Origin: RGIG1927 sp045546275
Lineage (GTDB): Bacteria; Bacillota; Clostridia; UMGS1883
NCBI GenBank assembly: GCA_045546275.1
Contig: JAZQCM010000031.1
Coordinates: 62,001-126,000, forward strand
Direction: 5' to 3'
DNA length: 64,000 bases
Shown: piece by piece, positions 27,919 through 37,740 of the stretch
Position numbering within the stretch: position 1 is the first letter of the stretch
Layout of the letters: every line of letters starts with the position of its first letter
Notes under the pieces: model-generated
Seen by the model: the letters and a program-made list of their open reading frames with translations, nothing else
What the model was told of the DNA's origin: nothing
Database searches by the model: none
Made by a program: the position numbers and the translations under genes

Positions 27919-28235
27919 TATTCCAAATCACGCACCTTTTCCATAATCTCGTCCAAAAGCTCTGTAAGATATTTTATCTTATCATAGGATATGCTTTTTT
28001 CTGCATTTGCTATATGAGCAATCTGATTTATGTTATTGCCTATTGCATTTATTTCACGTAGGAGTACATAAAACTCATCGGGTGGTCTCGGGTACAAATC
28101 AGCACCCATAATGAGCTTTCGTATAAAGGGTTCAACCTTTAGCCCTGTAGTTTCCGCCTGCTTCTTTAAATGCATTTTTTCCTTTTCTGTAAGCCTCACA
28201 ATAACAGCTTTGTTTCTTTCCGACACCACATTCAC
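27918..28235 (-). CDS. mobC: MobC-like relaxosome accessory protein
   Basis: 105 residues, GTG start; a second GTG pair six bases in is also possible. AVIVRLTEKEKMHLKKQAETTGLKVEPFIRKLIMG is a ribbon-helix-helix-like DNA-binding segment, and LLREINAIGNNINQIAHIAN is the hallmark helix of plasmid/ICE MobC proteins. It should bind next to oriT and help the relaxase open DNA. It sits directly upstream of the relaxase gene. Confidence 0.85.
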   Translation of the reverse strand: MNVVSERNKAVIVRLTEKEKMHLKKQAETTGLKVEPFIRKLIMGADLYPRPPDEFYVLLREINAIGNNINQIAHIANAEKSISYDKIKYLTELLDEIMEKVRDLE

Positions 28236-28260
28236 CTTCTTTCTCTTGGGGTTTTAGGGG

Positions 28261-28330
28261 CGTTGCCACTAACAAGTGGGCATTTTGATAGCAAAATGCC
28301 GTGCTTGCTAATACAAAGGCAAGCCTTTGT
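28261..28330 (-). other. oriT: Candidate origin of transfer (oriT)
   Basis: The 94-base gap between the DUF4314 and mobC genes holds three inverted repeats: ccact/agtgg (28266-28279), ggcattttg/caaaatgcc (28279-28287 and 28292-28300) and acaaaggc/gcctttgt (28313-28330). Position beside mobC-relaxase and repeat content fit an oriT; the nic site cannot be placed by eye. Confidence 0.5.
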
Positions 28331-28929
28331 TACCTTTCAGGTTCGTGCTTCCGTTTATCTTTTTGTGCCTTTGCTTCATTCTCTTCAACAAGTATATCAG
28401 CACCTTTTTCAACTGTGTCACGGAGCATCTCCATATGGGAACAGTCGTTGCTTAACCATTCGTTATAGCAATAATCCAGGGGATAGTCCAGCTTAAGAAG
28501 CGCTATAATCTGCTTATCCGATAAGTAATCCTCTTCAAAGGAAAGTAAAATATCATCACGTATTACCTTCTCGTAGCAACATTTGATTATCTCTTCCGGT
28601 GAAAGAGTTTTAAGTTTGTCTATATATTCGTTTTGCTCTTTGGCTGCTTTTTCCCACAAAAGCTCTCTTAAATTCTTTGTACTTTCTTCACGCAGCTCTT
28701 CAGGCGTAAGCTTACGGAAGGAGTCTTCTCCTACAATAAGTCCAAGGCTTCCACCCTTGTCCCATTTCATGTGTATTGTACCTGCATCATCGACACCTTT
28801 TACAGTACCTCTGTCGCCGTTACCCAATTTTGAATATGGGTCCACCATAGAAATTAAAAATATTCGTGTCCCTTCGGGATATTCTTTTCTTAATCTTTCC
28901 ACTTCACTGCTACTAAGAAATCCATTCAT
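28330..28929 (-). CDS. DUF4314-containing ICE protein
   Basis: 199 residues from the ATG at 28929, six bases after GGAGAG; an ATG at 28935 forms an ATGA overlap with the upstream stop and is the alternative. Residues ~18-70 (YPEGTRIFLISMVDP...GDRGTVKGVDDAGTIHMKWDKGGSLGLI) are the DUF4314 domain, a small beta-barrel common on Clostridia ICEs next to the big helicase gene. The rest is helical and acidic. Function unknown; it probably belongs to the DNA-processing module. Confidence 0.8.
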   Translation of the reverse strand: MNGFLSSSEVERLRKEYPEGTRIFLISMVDPYSKLGNGDRGTVKGVDDAGTIHMKWDKGGSLGLIVGEDSFRKLTPEELREESTKNLRELLWEKAAKEQNEYIDKLKTLSPEEIIKCCYEKVIRDDILLSFEEDYLSDKQIIALLKLDYPLDYCYNEWLSNDCSHMEMLRDTVEKGADILVEENEAKAQKDKRKHEPER

Positions 28930-28931
28930 AT

Positions 28932-31900
28932 TCATCTCTCCAATCCTACAACTTTTCTTTGTGTCTGTTCGTCATCGTCTGGTCCTTCTAAATCTGCACC
29001 TTCTCTTTCTCGCTTGTCCATATTCAAAAGTGCATCTACTATGGCAAGTCTTTCAAGCTTTGCTTGCAATTCTGCCTCCTGGGGGAACTCCTTTTGACAT
29101 TCAACCTTTGCAACCTCTAACTGTTTTTTGGCTTCTTCAAGGTTTTCCTTTACTGTTTCAAGCCTTTTAGGGATAGAATCCAAAGCATTGTCAATACGCT
29201 GAATATTACCGAAAACGTCTGTACCAAGCTCAACCTTATGGCTTATTTCTCCCTTTAAGGTTAAAACAAAGGTCTTTGTATGATTTTCAAAGGCTAATTC
29301 CAACTCAAAACCTCGATATTCACCTATTGTCACACTCTCAGCAGAAACCATTGTTTTACACCTTTCAAGGATTGCTCGTCCGGCTTTTTCCTTTTCTGTG
29401 TAAAGCTCATTGTCAATATTCATTACGCCAAAGCCTTCCTCGGGCTTGGGGTGTGCTTGCAGCGTTTCAACATCCTTTTCATAGCCTGCAATTCTTGCCG
29501 TTAAATCAGCAATCTGCCTTGGGTAGTATTTTATAACCTTATCCTCCAGCTCATATTTCTGGCTTAAAAAGCTTGATTTTATAAGCTTCAATTTAGCTAC
29601 CTGGGTATCAAGGTCCATTTTCTCCTTAATATGCGGATTGCCCGTTGCCAGTGCCTTAATTTCCGCATAAGAAAGTGCCGTTTCGTCAATATCCTCGGCA
29701 CTTCGCACAGGTGATTTGCTTGTCATAATCTGTGAAATGAACTTCTGCTTGTTTTCAACAAGCTGCCACATGTAGCTGTCAAAGGTGTCTTTAGTTACAT
29801 ACCTACGGATATGTACATCAGAATTTGTGTTGCCCTGACGTATTATTCGCCCTGCTCTTTGCTCCAAATCAGCCGGTCTCCAGGGGCAGTCCAAGTCGTG
29901 GGATGCGTACAACAGTCTTTGTACATTTGTGCCTGCACCCATTTTAGGTGTAGAACCTATGAGTATTCGCACATCGCCTTTTCTCACCTTTGAAAAGAGT
30001 TCTTTCTTCTTTACCTCTGTATCAGCATTATGTATGAACTCAATCTCATGTTCGGGAACGCCCATTTTCATAAGCTTTTCTTTAATATCCGTGTACACAT
30101 TAAAGGAACCGTCATTTTTCGGTGTTGAAAGGTCACAGAACACAAGCTGTGTTCCTCTTATAGCCGTAGTTTCCTGCCAGATATTAAAAACCTCGTCAAC
30201 ACAAGCTGATACCTTTGAGCCTTCTTCATCGGGAAGTAATGGATTTATGAGCCTTTGGTCAAGTGCTAATTTTCGCCCGTCGTTTGTGATTTTAAGCATA
30301 TTATCCACCGATGGGTCAACCACCCTTGCTCTTACCTTTTCAGCCCTGTCAGCAAGCTCTTCAACCATAGCCTTTTGTATCTTTGTAGGCTCTACGGCAA
30401 TAGTTTTGTAATGTGGCTCGGGAGTTGGCAAATTAAGCATATCTGCAGTCTGTATATCTGCAACATCCTTGAACATTGCCATAAGCTCAGGAAGGTTAAA
30501 GAACTTTGCAAACCTTGTCTTTGCTCTGTACCCTGTTCCCTCCGGTGCAAGCTCAATTGCCGTAATTGTTTCACCAAAGGTTGATGCCCAGGCATCAAAG
30601 TGTTGCAAGCCTCTCTCCCGTAGTGTTCCATACTGTAAATACCTCTGCATTGTATACAGCTCTACCATACTGTTTGAAACGGGTGTACCCGTAGCAAAAA
30701 TTACACCCTTACCACCTGTAATTTCGTCTAGGTACTGTGTTTTCATAAAAAGGTCGCTTGACTTTTGTGCTTCGGTCTGTGCTATACCGCCTACATTACG
30801 CATTTTTGTGTATAAATAAAGGTTTTTGTAGTAGTGTGCTTCATCTACAAAAACCCTGTCTACACCAAGCTCTTCAAAGGTAACAACATCGTCCTTTCGG
30901 CTCTGGTCATTTAGCTTTGCAAGCTTTGCTTCAATGCTCCTCTTTGATTTTTCAAGCTGTTTAATTGTGAACCTTTCTGCCTTATCAGCCTTTGCCGATA
31001 TAATACCCTCCATTATTTCCTCTCTTTGCCTTTCAAGGATAGCAACCTGTCTTTCAACTGACATAGGTATTTTTTCAAACTGGCTATGACCGATAATTAC
31101 TGCATCGTAATCACCTGTTGCAATCCTACCGCAGAACTTCTTACGGTTCTTTGTTTCAAAGTCCTTTTTAGTGGCAACAAGTATATTTGCTGCAGGATAA
31201 AGCTGTAAAAACTCTGCCGCCCACTGCTCCGTTAAGTGGTTAGGCACCACAAAGAGTGACTTGTTACAAAGTCCAAGCCTCTTACTTTCCATAGCCGCAG
31301 CAACCATAGTCCAGGTCTTGCCTGCACCAACTACGTGGCCTAAAAGTGAATTACCACCGTACATTATTCTTGCAACAGCATCCTCCTGATGCTTACGAAG
31401 TGCTATTTCAGGGTTCATTCCGCTGAAGGTTATGTGACTTCCGTCATATTCACGGGGTCTTGTGGAGTTGAATCTTTCATTGTAAAGCTGGGTTAATCTC
31501 TCACGTCTTGCAGGGTCTCTCCAAATCCAGTTATCAAACTCTGCTTTTATAATATCCTGCTTCTGTTGGGCAATTGTTGTCTCCTTTTTATTTAAAACAG
31601 GTTTCTTTTTGCCCTCTGCATCCTCCTCATAATCAAAAATGCGTACATCCTTAAGGTTTAAGGTTTCCTCAATAATCTTGTACGCATTTATTCTGTGAGT
31701 GCCGAATGTACTTGTAGCTTTTACGCCTTTGTCATAGCTTTTGTTTGTAATAGACCATTCGCCTGTAATGGGCGAATATTTAACATCAATCTTATCTCTC
31801 GCATACCACCCCGGTGATAAAAGCTCAATAACAAACTGTCTTATATCCTCAGGCGGTATCCAGGTTGAACCAAGTCTTACAGTAATTTCACTTGCAGATA

Positions 31901-34900
31901 AGTCTTTAGGCTGAACCTTTTTAAGTGCTTCTACATTCACCTTGAATCGTTCATCTGTTTGTGCTAAAAGCTCTGCAGTTCTTAATTTCTGCCTTACATT
32001 ACCTGAAAGGTATTCATCTGCAGGAAGGTATTTTTCAAAGGCATTGCTGCCTTCGGTGTATTGAGGGTTAAGGAAAATAACCTCTTCAAGGTCTTTCACT
32101 ATTTCATCCTCGCCTTTTCCTGTCAATTCTGACATGAATGCAATATCTACCTTCGCCTTTTCACCCAGTGAAACCGCCAAAGCCTCGGATGATGTATCAA
32201 CCTTTGTAATCTCTTGCTTTGCGCCGATTGTTCTTTTTGTGAACATGTCAGCTTTTCGTTCAAGTTCTCCGTTTTCATCAATGATTTCCAAAGAGCAGAG
32301 AAGGAAATAACTGCTGTCATCGGAGAACGCCATTGCATTACCACGTGAATTTATGAGTCCGTACTTGTTGGTAAAGTCATCATAAAGGATGTTTAGCTTG
32401 TCCTGCTGTGCTTTTATAGCATAATCTGAATACCCCTCTGTCTGATACTCTATAAGCTCACGAACACAATCACGGATTCCTATCATACCCTTAATACGGT
32501 TCTGTGCCGTTGCATTAAGCTCAACCTTACGCATTATACTGTTTTCACGGAAATATATTTCTCCGTCAACTATTGTATAGCTGAAATTTTTAACATTGGG
32601 GTCTGCAGGGATAGATAAATCCTCCTCGTTTGAAATATCTTCTACCTCATATTCCGTAATGCTTGCATGGATATTCTGTATTGCATCATTCAACTGCTCT
32701 GAAAGCTCTGTATTTTCATAAGGCGTACAAGTAGGTGTTGGACCGAAAGGACCACTTACCATCTGCATTTCGCCAAGTATCATATCGGGATTATCAACAA
32801 AATACTGATTGACAGCTATGCCATTTTCAAGCTCTCCCAGATGTACCCAATCGGGCATAATATCTGTCATTCTATCTCTTTTTTGCAAGAAAAGAATATC
32901 CGCCGTAACCTCCGTTCCTGCATTTTTAAGGAAAGCATTGTTTGGAAGCCTTATAGCCCCTACAAGGTCAGCTCTTTGTGCAATATATTGTCTCACTTTT
33001 GAGTTTCGCTTGTCCATTGTTCCGCTTGTTGTAATGAATGCAACAATACCGCCGGGACGAACCTTATCAAGTGTTTTCGCAAAGAAATAGTCATGTATAA
33101 GGAAATTATGCTTGTTATATTTCTTATCGGAAAGCTTATAGTCACCAAAGGGCACATTGCCGATAGCTACATCAAAGAAGCTATCAGGCAGCATTGTGTC
33201 CTCAAAGCCTTGTATTACTATAGAGTTTTTCTGATAAAGCTGCTGTGCGATTCTGCCTGTTATTGAGTCGATTTCAATACCGTAAATTTTGCTGTCGCTC
33301 ATACTCTCGGGCACAAGTCCCATAAAGTTACCTATACCGCAGGAGGGTTCTAAAATATTTCCCTCTCTGAATCCCATATTTTCCAAAGCCTTATACATAG
33401 CCTTAATTATTACAGGTGAAGTGTAGTGAGCATTAAGTGTTGATGCTCTTGCCTGCTCATATTCTTCCCTTGTTAAAGCCTGCCGAAGCTCAGCATATTC
33501 ATTTGCCCAATTAGCCTTACTGTCATCGAATGCATCTGCCAGACCGCCCCAGCCAACATACTGTGAAAGGATTTCCTGTTCTTCTGATCTTGCCAGTCGA
33601 TGTTCAGCCTCACACTCTTTTAGAACCCTTATTGCTTCCATGTTCTTACGGAACTTTTCTTTTGCCCCTCCGTAACCAAGCTCGTCATTATCAATAACAA
33701 AGTTACGCCTTCGCTCTGAGGGTATTTCAGGGTAAATAACCGTGTTTGCTGCCTTTACCGGCTTTGCCTTTTCAAATTCCGGGACAATTGTTTCTTCCTG
33801 TACTTCTTCGGCTTGTTCAAAAACAAGCTCTATCCCGTTTTCCTCAATATAAAGTTTGGCGATATCTTCGTCACCTTCAACGCCAATAACATTGCCTTTA
33901 GTATTATACATAATACGAATATCGTCACCATTGTATATGAGAGCTTCTTCCGCCTTATGAAAGCCCTGGCTTTTTATATTTCTGAACCACTCAACGGCAA
34001 AAGAAGATAAGCTCTGTGCTGACACATTACCCTCTTCAACGGATTGATAAATACCCATTCCGTCAAGTCTGTATGTTAAAGGTATGAGTCTACCGTTTTC
34101 ACGGTCAATTTCAAACATCATTTCAGGGTCGTTCATTACGTCCCCATTTTGCAAATATGTATGAGCTATGATGATTGTATCATCGTTAATCTTATTTATA
34201 TGCAGCGGCATATATCCGCCTGACTCAAACCTTGCATACAAAGCATCACCGTCTATTATTTCCGGAGCCAAGATTTTAAGGAAGTTATAGTTTCTTTTCT
34301 CGTATGTTGGGCGTGAAACGGGAGGTCTTGTCGCCTTTTCCCATTCTTCCTTTGCAATTTTGAGGGCGGTTTCTTCATCCCAAGGTACATCTCCGGGGCT
34401 ATTTTCTGAAATGTCTTCTTCCGGGGTATCCCTCAACGCCTTTTCCAAGGATAAGATTTTTAGGCTTGTTTTATCCTCCGCTGTAATGACAACATCAAAG
34501 CCATTCTCCGTTAAAATGTTCATATTGTCTTCCAACTTATCTTTCGGGAAGCCACATACAGTATGTATTTTTTCATCAATATGCTTTGTTGTAAGCTTCA
34601 AACCTAAAAACAAGCCTGCTTTTTCTGCATCAGCATCGTAAGCTTCGTAAAAATCACCAACGGGAATTAGTGCGATTGTTTCACCATCATCTTCCATGTG
34701 CAGAGAATTGAAGAATTCTTCAAAGCTTTGTTCTACAGGGTTAAGTTCGCCTTTTTCAAGCTCTGCTATTATGTCCTCATCTACATAAGTAAGGTCTGAA
34801 AATTCCAAGCCTTCAAGCTTGGCTTCAGTCAGTTCTCGGAGAGAGTCATATCCACGATTGTCAATCAGCTTTCCGTTAAGGTATCTTTCAAGAGTAAAAT

Positions 34901-37592
34901 CAACAAGGTTGACATTTACCTCTATGGGATATTCCTTATCGGTTACTGTTGTATATGCAATGCCTATTTCCCTTAAATTTGAAAAGTCTGCACCGTGCTC
35001 ATATTCAGCAACGCAGAAGTCGTCAATGAGTTTTTTCGCATATTCCAGCTCTGCATTTTTCCTCTCAATTCCCGGGAACAGATTAAATGTACCATTATTA
35101 TAGCTTTCTATATTTTCGCTTGCTTCCTTAATCCACTTGTAATAACGGTCATCCTCTTTTGTTTCAAGTAAAAGGCTCCGTAATTCGCTCTGTATTTCCT
35201 TAAGTTTACCCTCATCATCTAACTGTTCCTTGATTATTGGTATCGCTTTATAGTGGTCTGCCAAATAAGGGAAAGGACGATATTTTCCCTCGGGTACACC
35301 GCTATATGCATAATATATGCTCCAAGCAACCTGTCCTTTTTCGTATTCAGACATATACTCAATATCATTATTTGTAATATACCTGTTAAGCTTCATAAGC
35401 AAGCTTATCCGCTTTGCTACATGAGTCCAGGGAATAGTAATCTTATCATAAGGGTTCATAATATCGCCCTTACTTAATGTCAGCCCTTTGCTGTCATGGT
35501 CTTCCCAACCAACACCACTTACAGAGTGAGAGCTTCCGCCTATGCCATATTCGTTCTTCAAAAAGTCCGCCCGTTTTTTAGCATCCTGTTCCCTTAAAAA
35601 GAAGGATATAATACGCATTTTACTATCAGAAACATTAGCACCTTTTGAAATGACTAAATCAATCTCGTTCTGGGTAATAAACCTTTTACCTTCAAAAGGT
35701 ACATATTCAACCTCGTTATACATCTTTCGAGGAATTAATAAGTCTTCAAGTCCTTCTATCACTTCTTCAGCACTTATTATGTAATAGTGAGGTAAGCTTT
35801 CTGTTCTGTCATAAACCTCTTTTACGGTTTTGATGATTTCATCACGTCTTCTTTCATCACCTAAAGCTTCCGCCATAGCTTTTTCATGCTCAGGGTATCC
35901 ACCGCTGACTTTGAACTCTTCAAAATCGCCTTCCTGAAAGTAATTCCATATCCAATGTGCAAGCTCAACTTTCTCGTTATGTATAGCTGCAAGAATTTCA
36001 TTTTGAGGCATATACCGTCCTGCTTCTAAAAGCTCTCTGATTCTCTTTTCCGCCTGTTCCCAGGTAAGTGTATAGTCTACACTTTTGTTTTCCCTGCCAT
36101 ATTGTATTTTTATACCGCCATCATCCGACCAGAAGGAAACCTCTCTTCCGTCTATGATAAAGCCTTTTCCGCCTCTCTTGTATTCTCTTTTTAAGGATTT
36201 TACGTTTTCCGAAACAGGCTTCTGCTTACTGAACTGAATGTATATATGTGCTTTCCCGATTTCTTCGTTGGGTCCGTCGCATAAAACCTCATCAATTATT
36301 TGCTGTGGCACAGAAAAAGCAGAGCCTGTATTCAGTCGCTCTGCTTCTCTCTGCATATTCAATTGTACATTCGAGTCCTCAGCTAACTCAAATATACTCA
36401 GCTGTGAACTAACTGTTTCAACACTACCTCTTCTGCGGAATGACGGAAGTTGTTCATCAGTCCTATCCACTTCTGCGGGTTCTTCGCTTTCAATTTCTCG
36501 TCCACGCCCTCCGCTTTCGCCATTTTCGCTGTCATTTCTTCCACCTGTGCTTTCGCTATTTTGTCCGTCTCCGCCAGATGCTCCATCAAGGTCCCCTCTA
36601 TCATCATCAATGAATAAAGGCTCCTGCGATGATTCTTCAGAAATGTCTTCCTCATCATGCCGTATTTCCCTATCGGCTCCTGTGATTTCGGAACTTCCAG
36701 ATTCGGGAGTTGTACTTCCATCTGTGTTCTGTATGTTATGTCCATCTTCAAACCTTCTTTCCCCTTGAGTTTCTTCCTTTGTTTCAGCTACATTGTACTG
36801 CGCACTATCATTTTGTGCAAAAATTTCAGTTTCTGTTCTTGCACGTAGTGCTTCTGCACGGATAGTCTGCGATATTTCTCTTAAAGCCTGTTCTGACATA
36901 TCACTAACCGCATTACCCAGAACTGTTATAGCTACATTGGAATTAAAGTCTGTTATATGGCTAAAATCTTCACGGGTAAAAACCTCATCGGGATTTAACC
37001 CCATTCTTTGCATAATGATATATGCGATAGATACTTCGGCAACACTCTGAAACCACATATCAATATTCTTTTCGTCAAGCTCTTCAAGAAAAGAACCCTG
37101 CTTTGCATATAAAAGCTCCGATAAATAGTCCGCCTTGTTATCCTGTACACAGTTATGTGCTGCACATATAACCGCATCGGTTAATGTGCTTTTTACTTTA
37201 AGCTCACCAAAGGTATTTTCCAGGGTTTCTATTATTGCATCGTCATATTTATCATCATATTTCCAAAGACGTATATCCCCGCCTCGCATATATGCGTGCG
37301 TATCAGATATGTCAAACACATAATCAAGGTAGTATTCACTGCCTCTTTCACGAAGAAGTGCAATACCCTTTGCACCTCTGTTAATTCTGCGATTGAGCGT
37401 ATTATTCCACGTATCAAAATCTGCACAGGCTGTTGCATCAGGCCTCTGTGCAAAAATGAGCAGCTGATCCTCAAAGGAATATTTATACTGCCATGCCGCA
37501 GAACGTAAAAAAGCTGTCCAGTTTTCAAACATGGACAGCTCCTTTGTGACACTTTGTGCAAGCTCCGTTACAAGCTGCAGCTTTGTCGCCAT
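28932..37592 (-). CDS. Giant ArdC-like / DNA methylase-like / SNF2-type helicase protein
   Basis: 2886 residues, ATG behind GAGGTG. Order: an ArdC/LtrC-type ssDNA-binding N-terminus (QYKYSFEDQLLIFAQRPDATACADF...NRGAKGI), an acidic Ser/Gly-rich linker (~260-400), a MutS-I-like segment near 980 (VGDFYEAYDADAEKAGLFLG), a class I N6-methylase-like domain (SAM motif LEPSCGIGNFMG near 1416; motif IV is NVPFG near 1479 instead of NPPY/F), and a SF2 helicase with GAGKTW near 2087, VDEAHYYKN near 2249 and RAGRIIRQGN near 2580. A coiled coil follows. Such proteins are conserved on Tn1549-like ICEs; resemblance to phage DarB-type methylase-helicases suggests protection of incoming DNA from restriction, but replication or remodelling is also possible. 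The changed motif IV may mean it binds but does not methylate. Confidence 0.88.
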   Translation of the reverse strand: MATKLQLVTELAQSVTKELSMFENWTAFLRSAAWQYKYSFEDQLLIFAQRPDATACADFDTWNNTLNRRINRGAKGIALLRERGSEYYLDYVFDISDTHAYMRGGDIRLWKYDDKYDDAIIETLENTFGELKVKSTLTDAVICAAHNCVQDNKADYLSELLYAKQGSFLEELDEKNIDMWFQSVAEVSIAYIIMQRMGLNPDEVFTREDFSHITDFNSNVAITVLGNAVSDMSEQALREISQTIRAEALRARTETEIFAQNDSAQYNVAETKEETQGERRFEDGHNIQNTDGSTTPESGSSEITGADREIRHDEEDISEESSQEPLFIDDDRGDLDGASGGDGQNSESTGGRNDSENGESGGRGREIESEEPAEVDRTDEQLPSFRRRGSVETVSSQLSIFELAEDSNVQLNMQREAERLNTGSAFSVPQQIIDEVLCDGPNEEIGKAHIYIQFSKQKPVSENVKSLKREYKRGGKGFIIDGREVSFWSDDGGIKIQYGRENKSVDYTLTWEQAEKRIRELLEAGRYMPQNEILAAIHNEKVELAHWIWNYFQEGDFEEFKVSGGYPEHEKAMAEALGDERRRDEIIKTVKEVYDRTESLPHYYIISAEEVIEGLEDLLIPRKMYNEVEYVPFEGKRFITQNEIDLVISKGANVSDSKMRIISFFLREQDAKKRADFLKNEYGIGGSSHSVSGVGWEDHDSKGLTLSKGDIMNPYDKITIPWTHVAKRISLLMKLNRYITNNDIEYMSEYEKGQVAWSIYYAYSGVPEGKYRPFPYLADHYKAIPIIKEQLDDEGKLKEIQSELRSLLLETKEDDRYYKWIKEASENIESYNNGTFNLFPGIERKNAELEYAKKLIDDFCVAEYEHGADFSNLREIGIAYTTVTDKEYPIEVNVNLVDFTLERYLNGKLIDNRGYDSLRELTEAKLEGLEFSDLTYVDEDIIAELEKGELNPVEQSFEEFFNSLHMEDDGETIALIPVGDFYEAYDADAEKAGLFLGLKLTTKHIDEKIHTVCGFPKDKLEDNMNILTENGFDVVITAEDKTSLKILSLEKALRDTPEEDISENSPGDVPWDEETALKIAKEEWEKATRPPVSRPTYEKRNYNFLKILAPEIIDGDALYARFESGGYMPLHINKINDDTIIIAHTYLQNGDVMNDPEMMFEIDRENGRLIPLTYRLDGMGIYQSVEEGNVSAQSLSSFAVEWFRNIKSQGFHKAEEALIYNGDDIRIMYNTKGNVIGVEGDEDIAKLYIEENGIELVFEQAEEVQEETIVPEFEKAKPVKAANTVIYPEIPSERRRNFVIDNDELGYGGAKEKFRKNMEAIRVLKECEAEHRLARSEEQEILSQYVGWGGLADAFDDSKANWANEYAELRQALTREEYEQARASTLNAHYTSPVIIKAMYKALENMGFREGNILEPSCGIGNFMGLVPESMSDSKIYGIEIDSITGRIAQQLYQKNSIVIQGFEDTMLPDSFFDVAIGNVPFGDYKLSDKKYNKHNFLIHDYFFAKTLDKVRPGGIVAFITTSGTMDKRNSKVRQYIAQRADLVGAIRLPNNAFLKNAGTEVTADILFLQKRDRMTDIMPDWVHLGELENGIAVNQYFVDNPDMILGEMQMVSGPFGPTPTCTPYENTELSEQLNDAIQNIHASITEYEVEDISNEEDLSIPADPNVKNFSYTIVDGEIYFRENSIMRKVELNATAQNRIKGMIGIRDCVRELIEYQTEGYSDYAIKAQQDKLNILYDDFTNKYGLINSRGNAMAFSDDSSYFLLCSLEIIDENGELERKADMFTKRTIGAKQEITKVDTSSEALAVSLGEKAKVDIAFMSELTGKGEDEIVKDLEEVIFLNPQYTEGSNAFEKYLPADEYLSGNVRQKLRTAELLAQTDERFKVNVEALKKVQPKDLSASEITVRLGSTWIPPEDIRQFVIELLSPGWYARDKIDVKYSPITGEWSITNKSYDKGVKATSTFGTHRINAYKIIEETLNLKDVRIFDYEEDAEGKKKPVLNKKETTIAQQKQDIIKAEFDNWIWRDPARRERLTQLYNERFNSTRPREYDGSHITFSGMNPEIALRKHQEDAVARIMYGGNSLLGHVVGAGKTWTMVAAAMESKRLGLCNKSLFVVPNHLTEQWAAEFLQLYPAANILVATKKDFETKNRKKFCGRIATGDYDAVIIGHSQFEKIPMSVERQVAILERQREEIMEGIISAKADKAERFTIKQLEKSKRSIEAKLAKLNDQSRKDDVVTFEELGVDRVFVDEAHYYKNLYLYTKMRNVGGIAQTEAQKSSDLFMKTQYLDEITGGKGVIFATGTPVSNSMVELYTMQRYLQYGTLRERGLQHFDAWASTFGETITAIELAPEGTGYRAKTRFAKFFNLPELMAMFKDVADIQTADMLNLPTPEPHYKTIAVEPTKIQKAMVEELADRAEKVRARVVDPSVDNMLKITNDGRKLALDQRLINPLLPDEEGSKVSACVDEVFNIWQETTAIRGTQLVFCDLSTPKNDGSFNVYTDIKEKLMKMGVPEHEIEFIHNADTEVKKKELFSKVRKGDVRILIGSTPKMGAGTNVQRLLYASHDLDCPWRPADLEQRAGRIIRQGNTNSDVHIRRYVTKDTFDSYMWQLVENKQKFISQIMTSKSPVRSAEDIDETALSYAEIKALATGNPHIKEKMDLDTQVAKLKLIKSSFLSQKYELEDKVIKYYPRQIADLTARIAGYEKDVETLQAHPKPEEGFGVMNIDNELYTEKEKAGRAILERCKTMVSAESVTIGEYRGFELELAFENHTKTFVLTLKGEISHKVELGTDVFGNIQRIDNALDSIPKRLETVKENLEEAKKQLEVAKVECQKEFPQEAELQAKLERLAIVDALLNMDKREREGADLEGPDDDEQTQRKVVGLER

Positions 37593-37618
37593 AACATATT
37601 CACCTCTTCTCCTAAATC

Positions 37619-37656
37619 AAAAAGGAACATTGAATTTAATCAATGCTCCCTTTACA
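37619..37656 (-). terminator. Imperfect hairpin before the giant helicase gene
   Basis: aaaggaacattga and tcaatgctcccttt form an imperfect stem with an AT loop about 30 bases upstream of the helicase ATG and 85 bases after cargo 1. It probably ends cargo 1 transcripts. Confidence 0.45.
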
Positions 37657-37740
37657 AATTAGTTTGTTTTTTATCTCGTATCTTTACCCTTGCCATTGCT
37701 ATCAAATAATATAGTGCATAAACGAACCTATAACGCAAGA

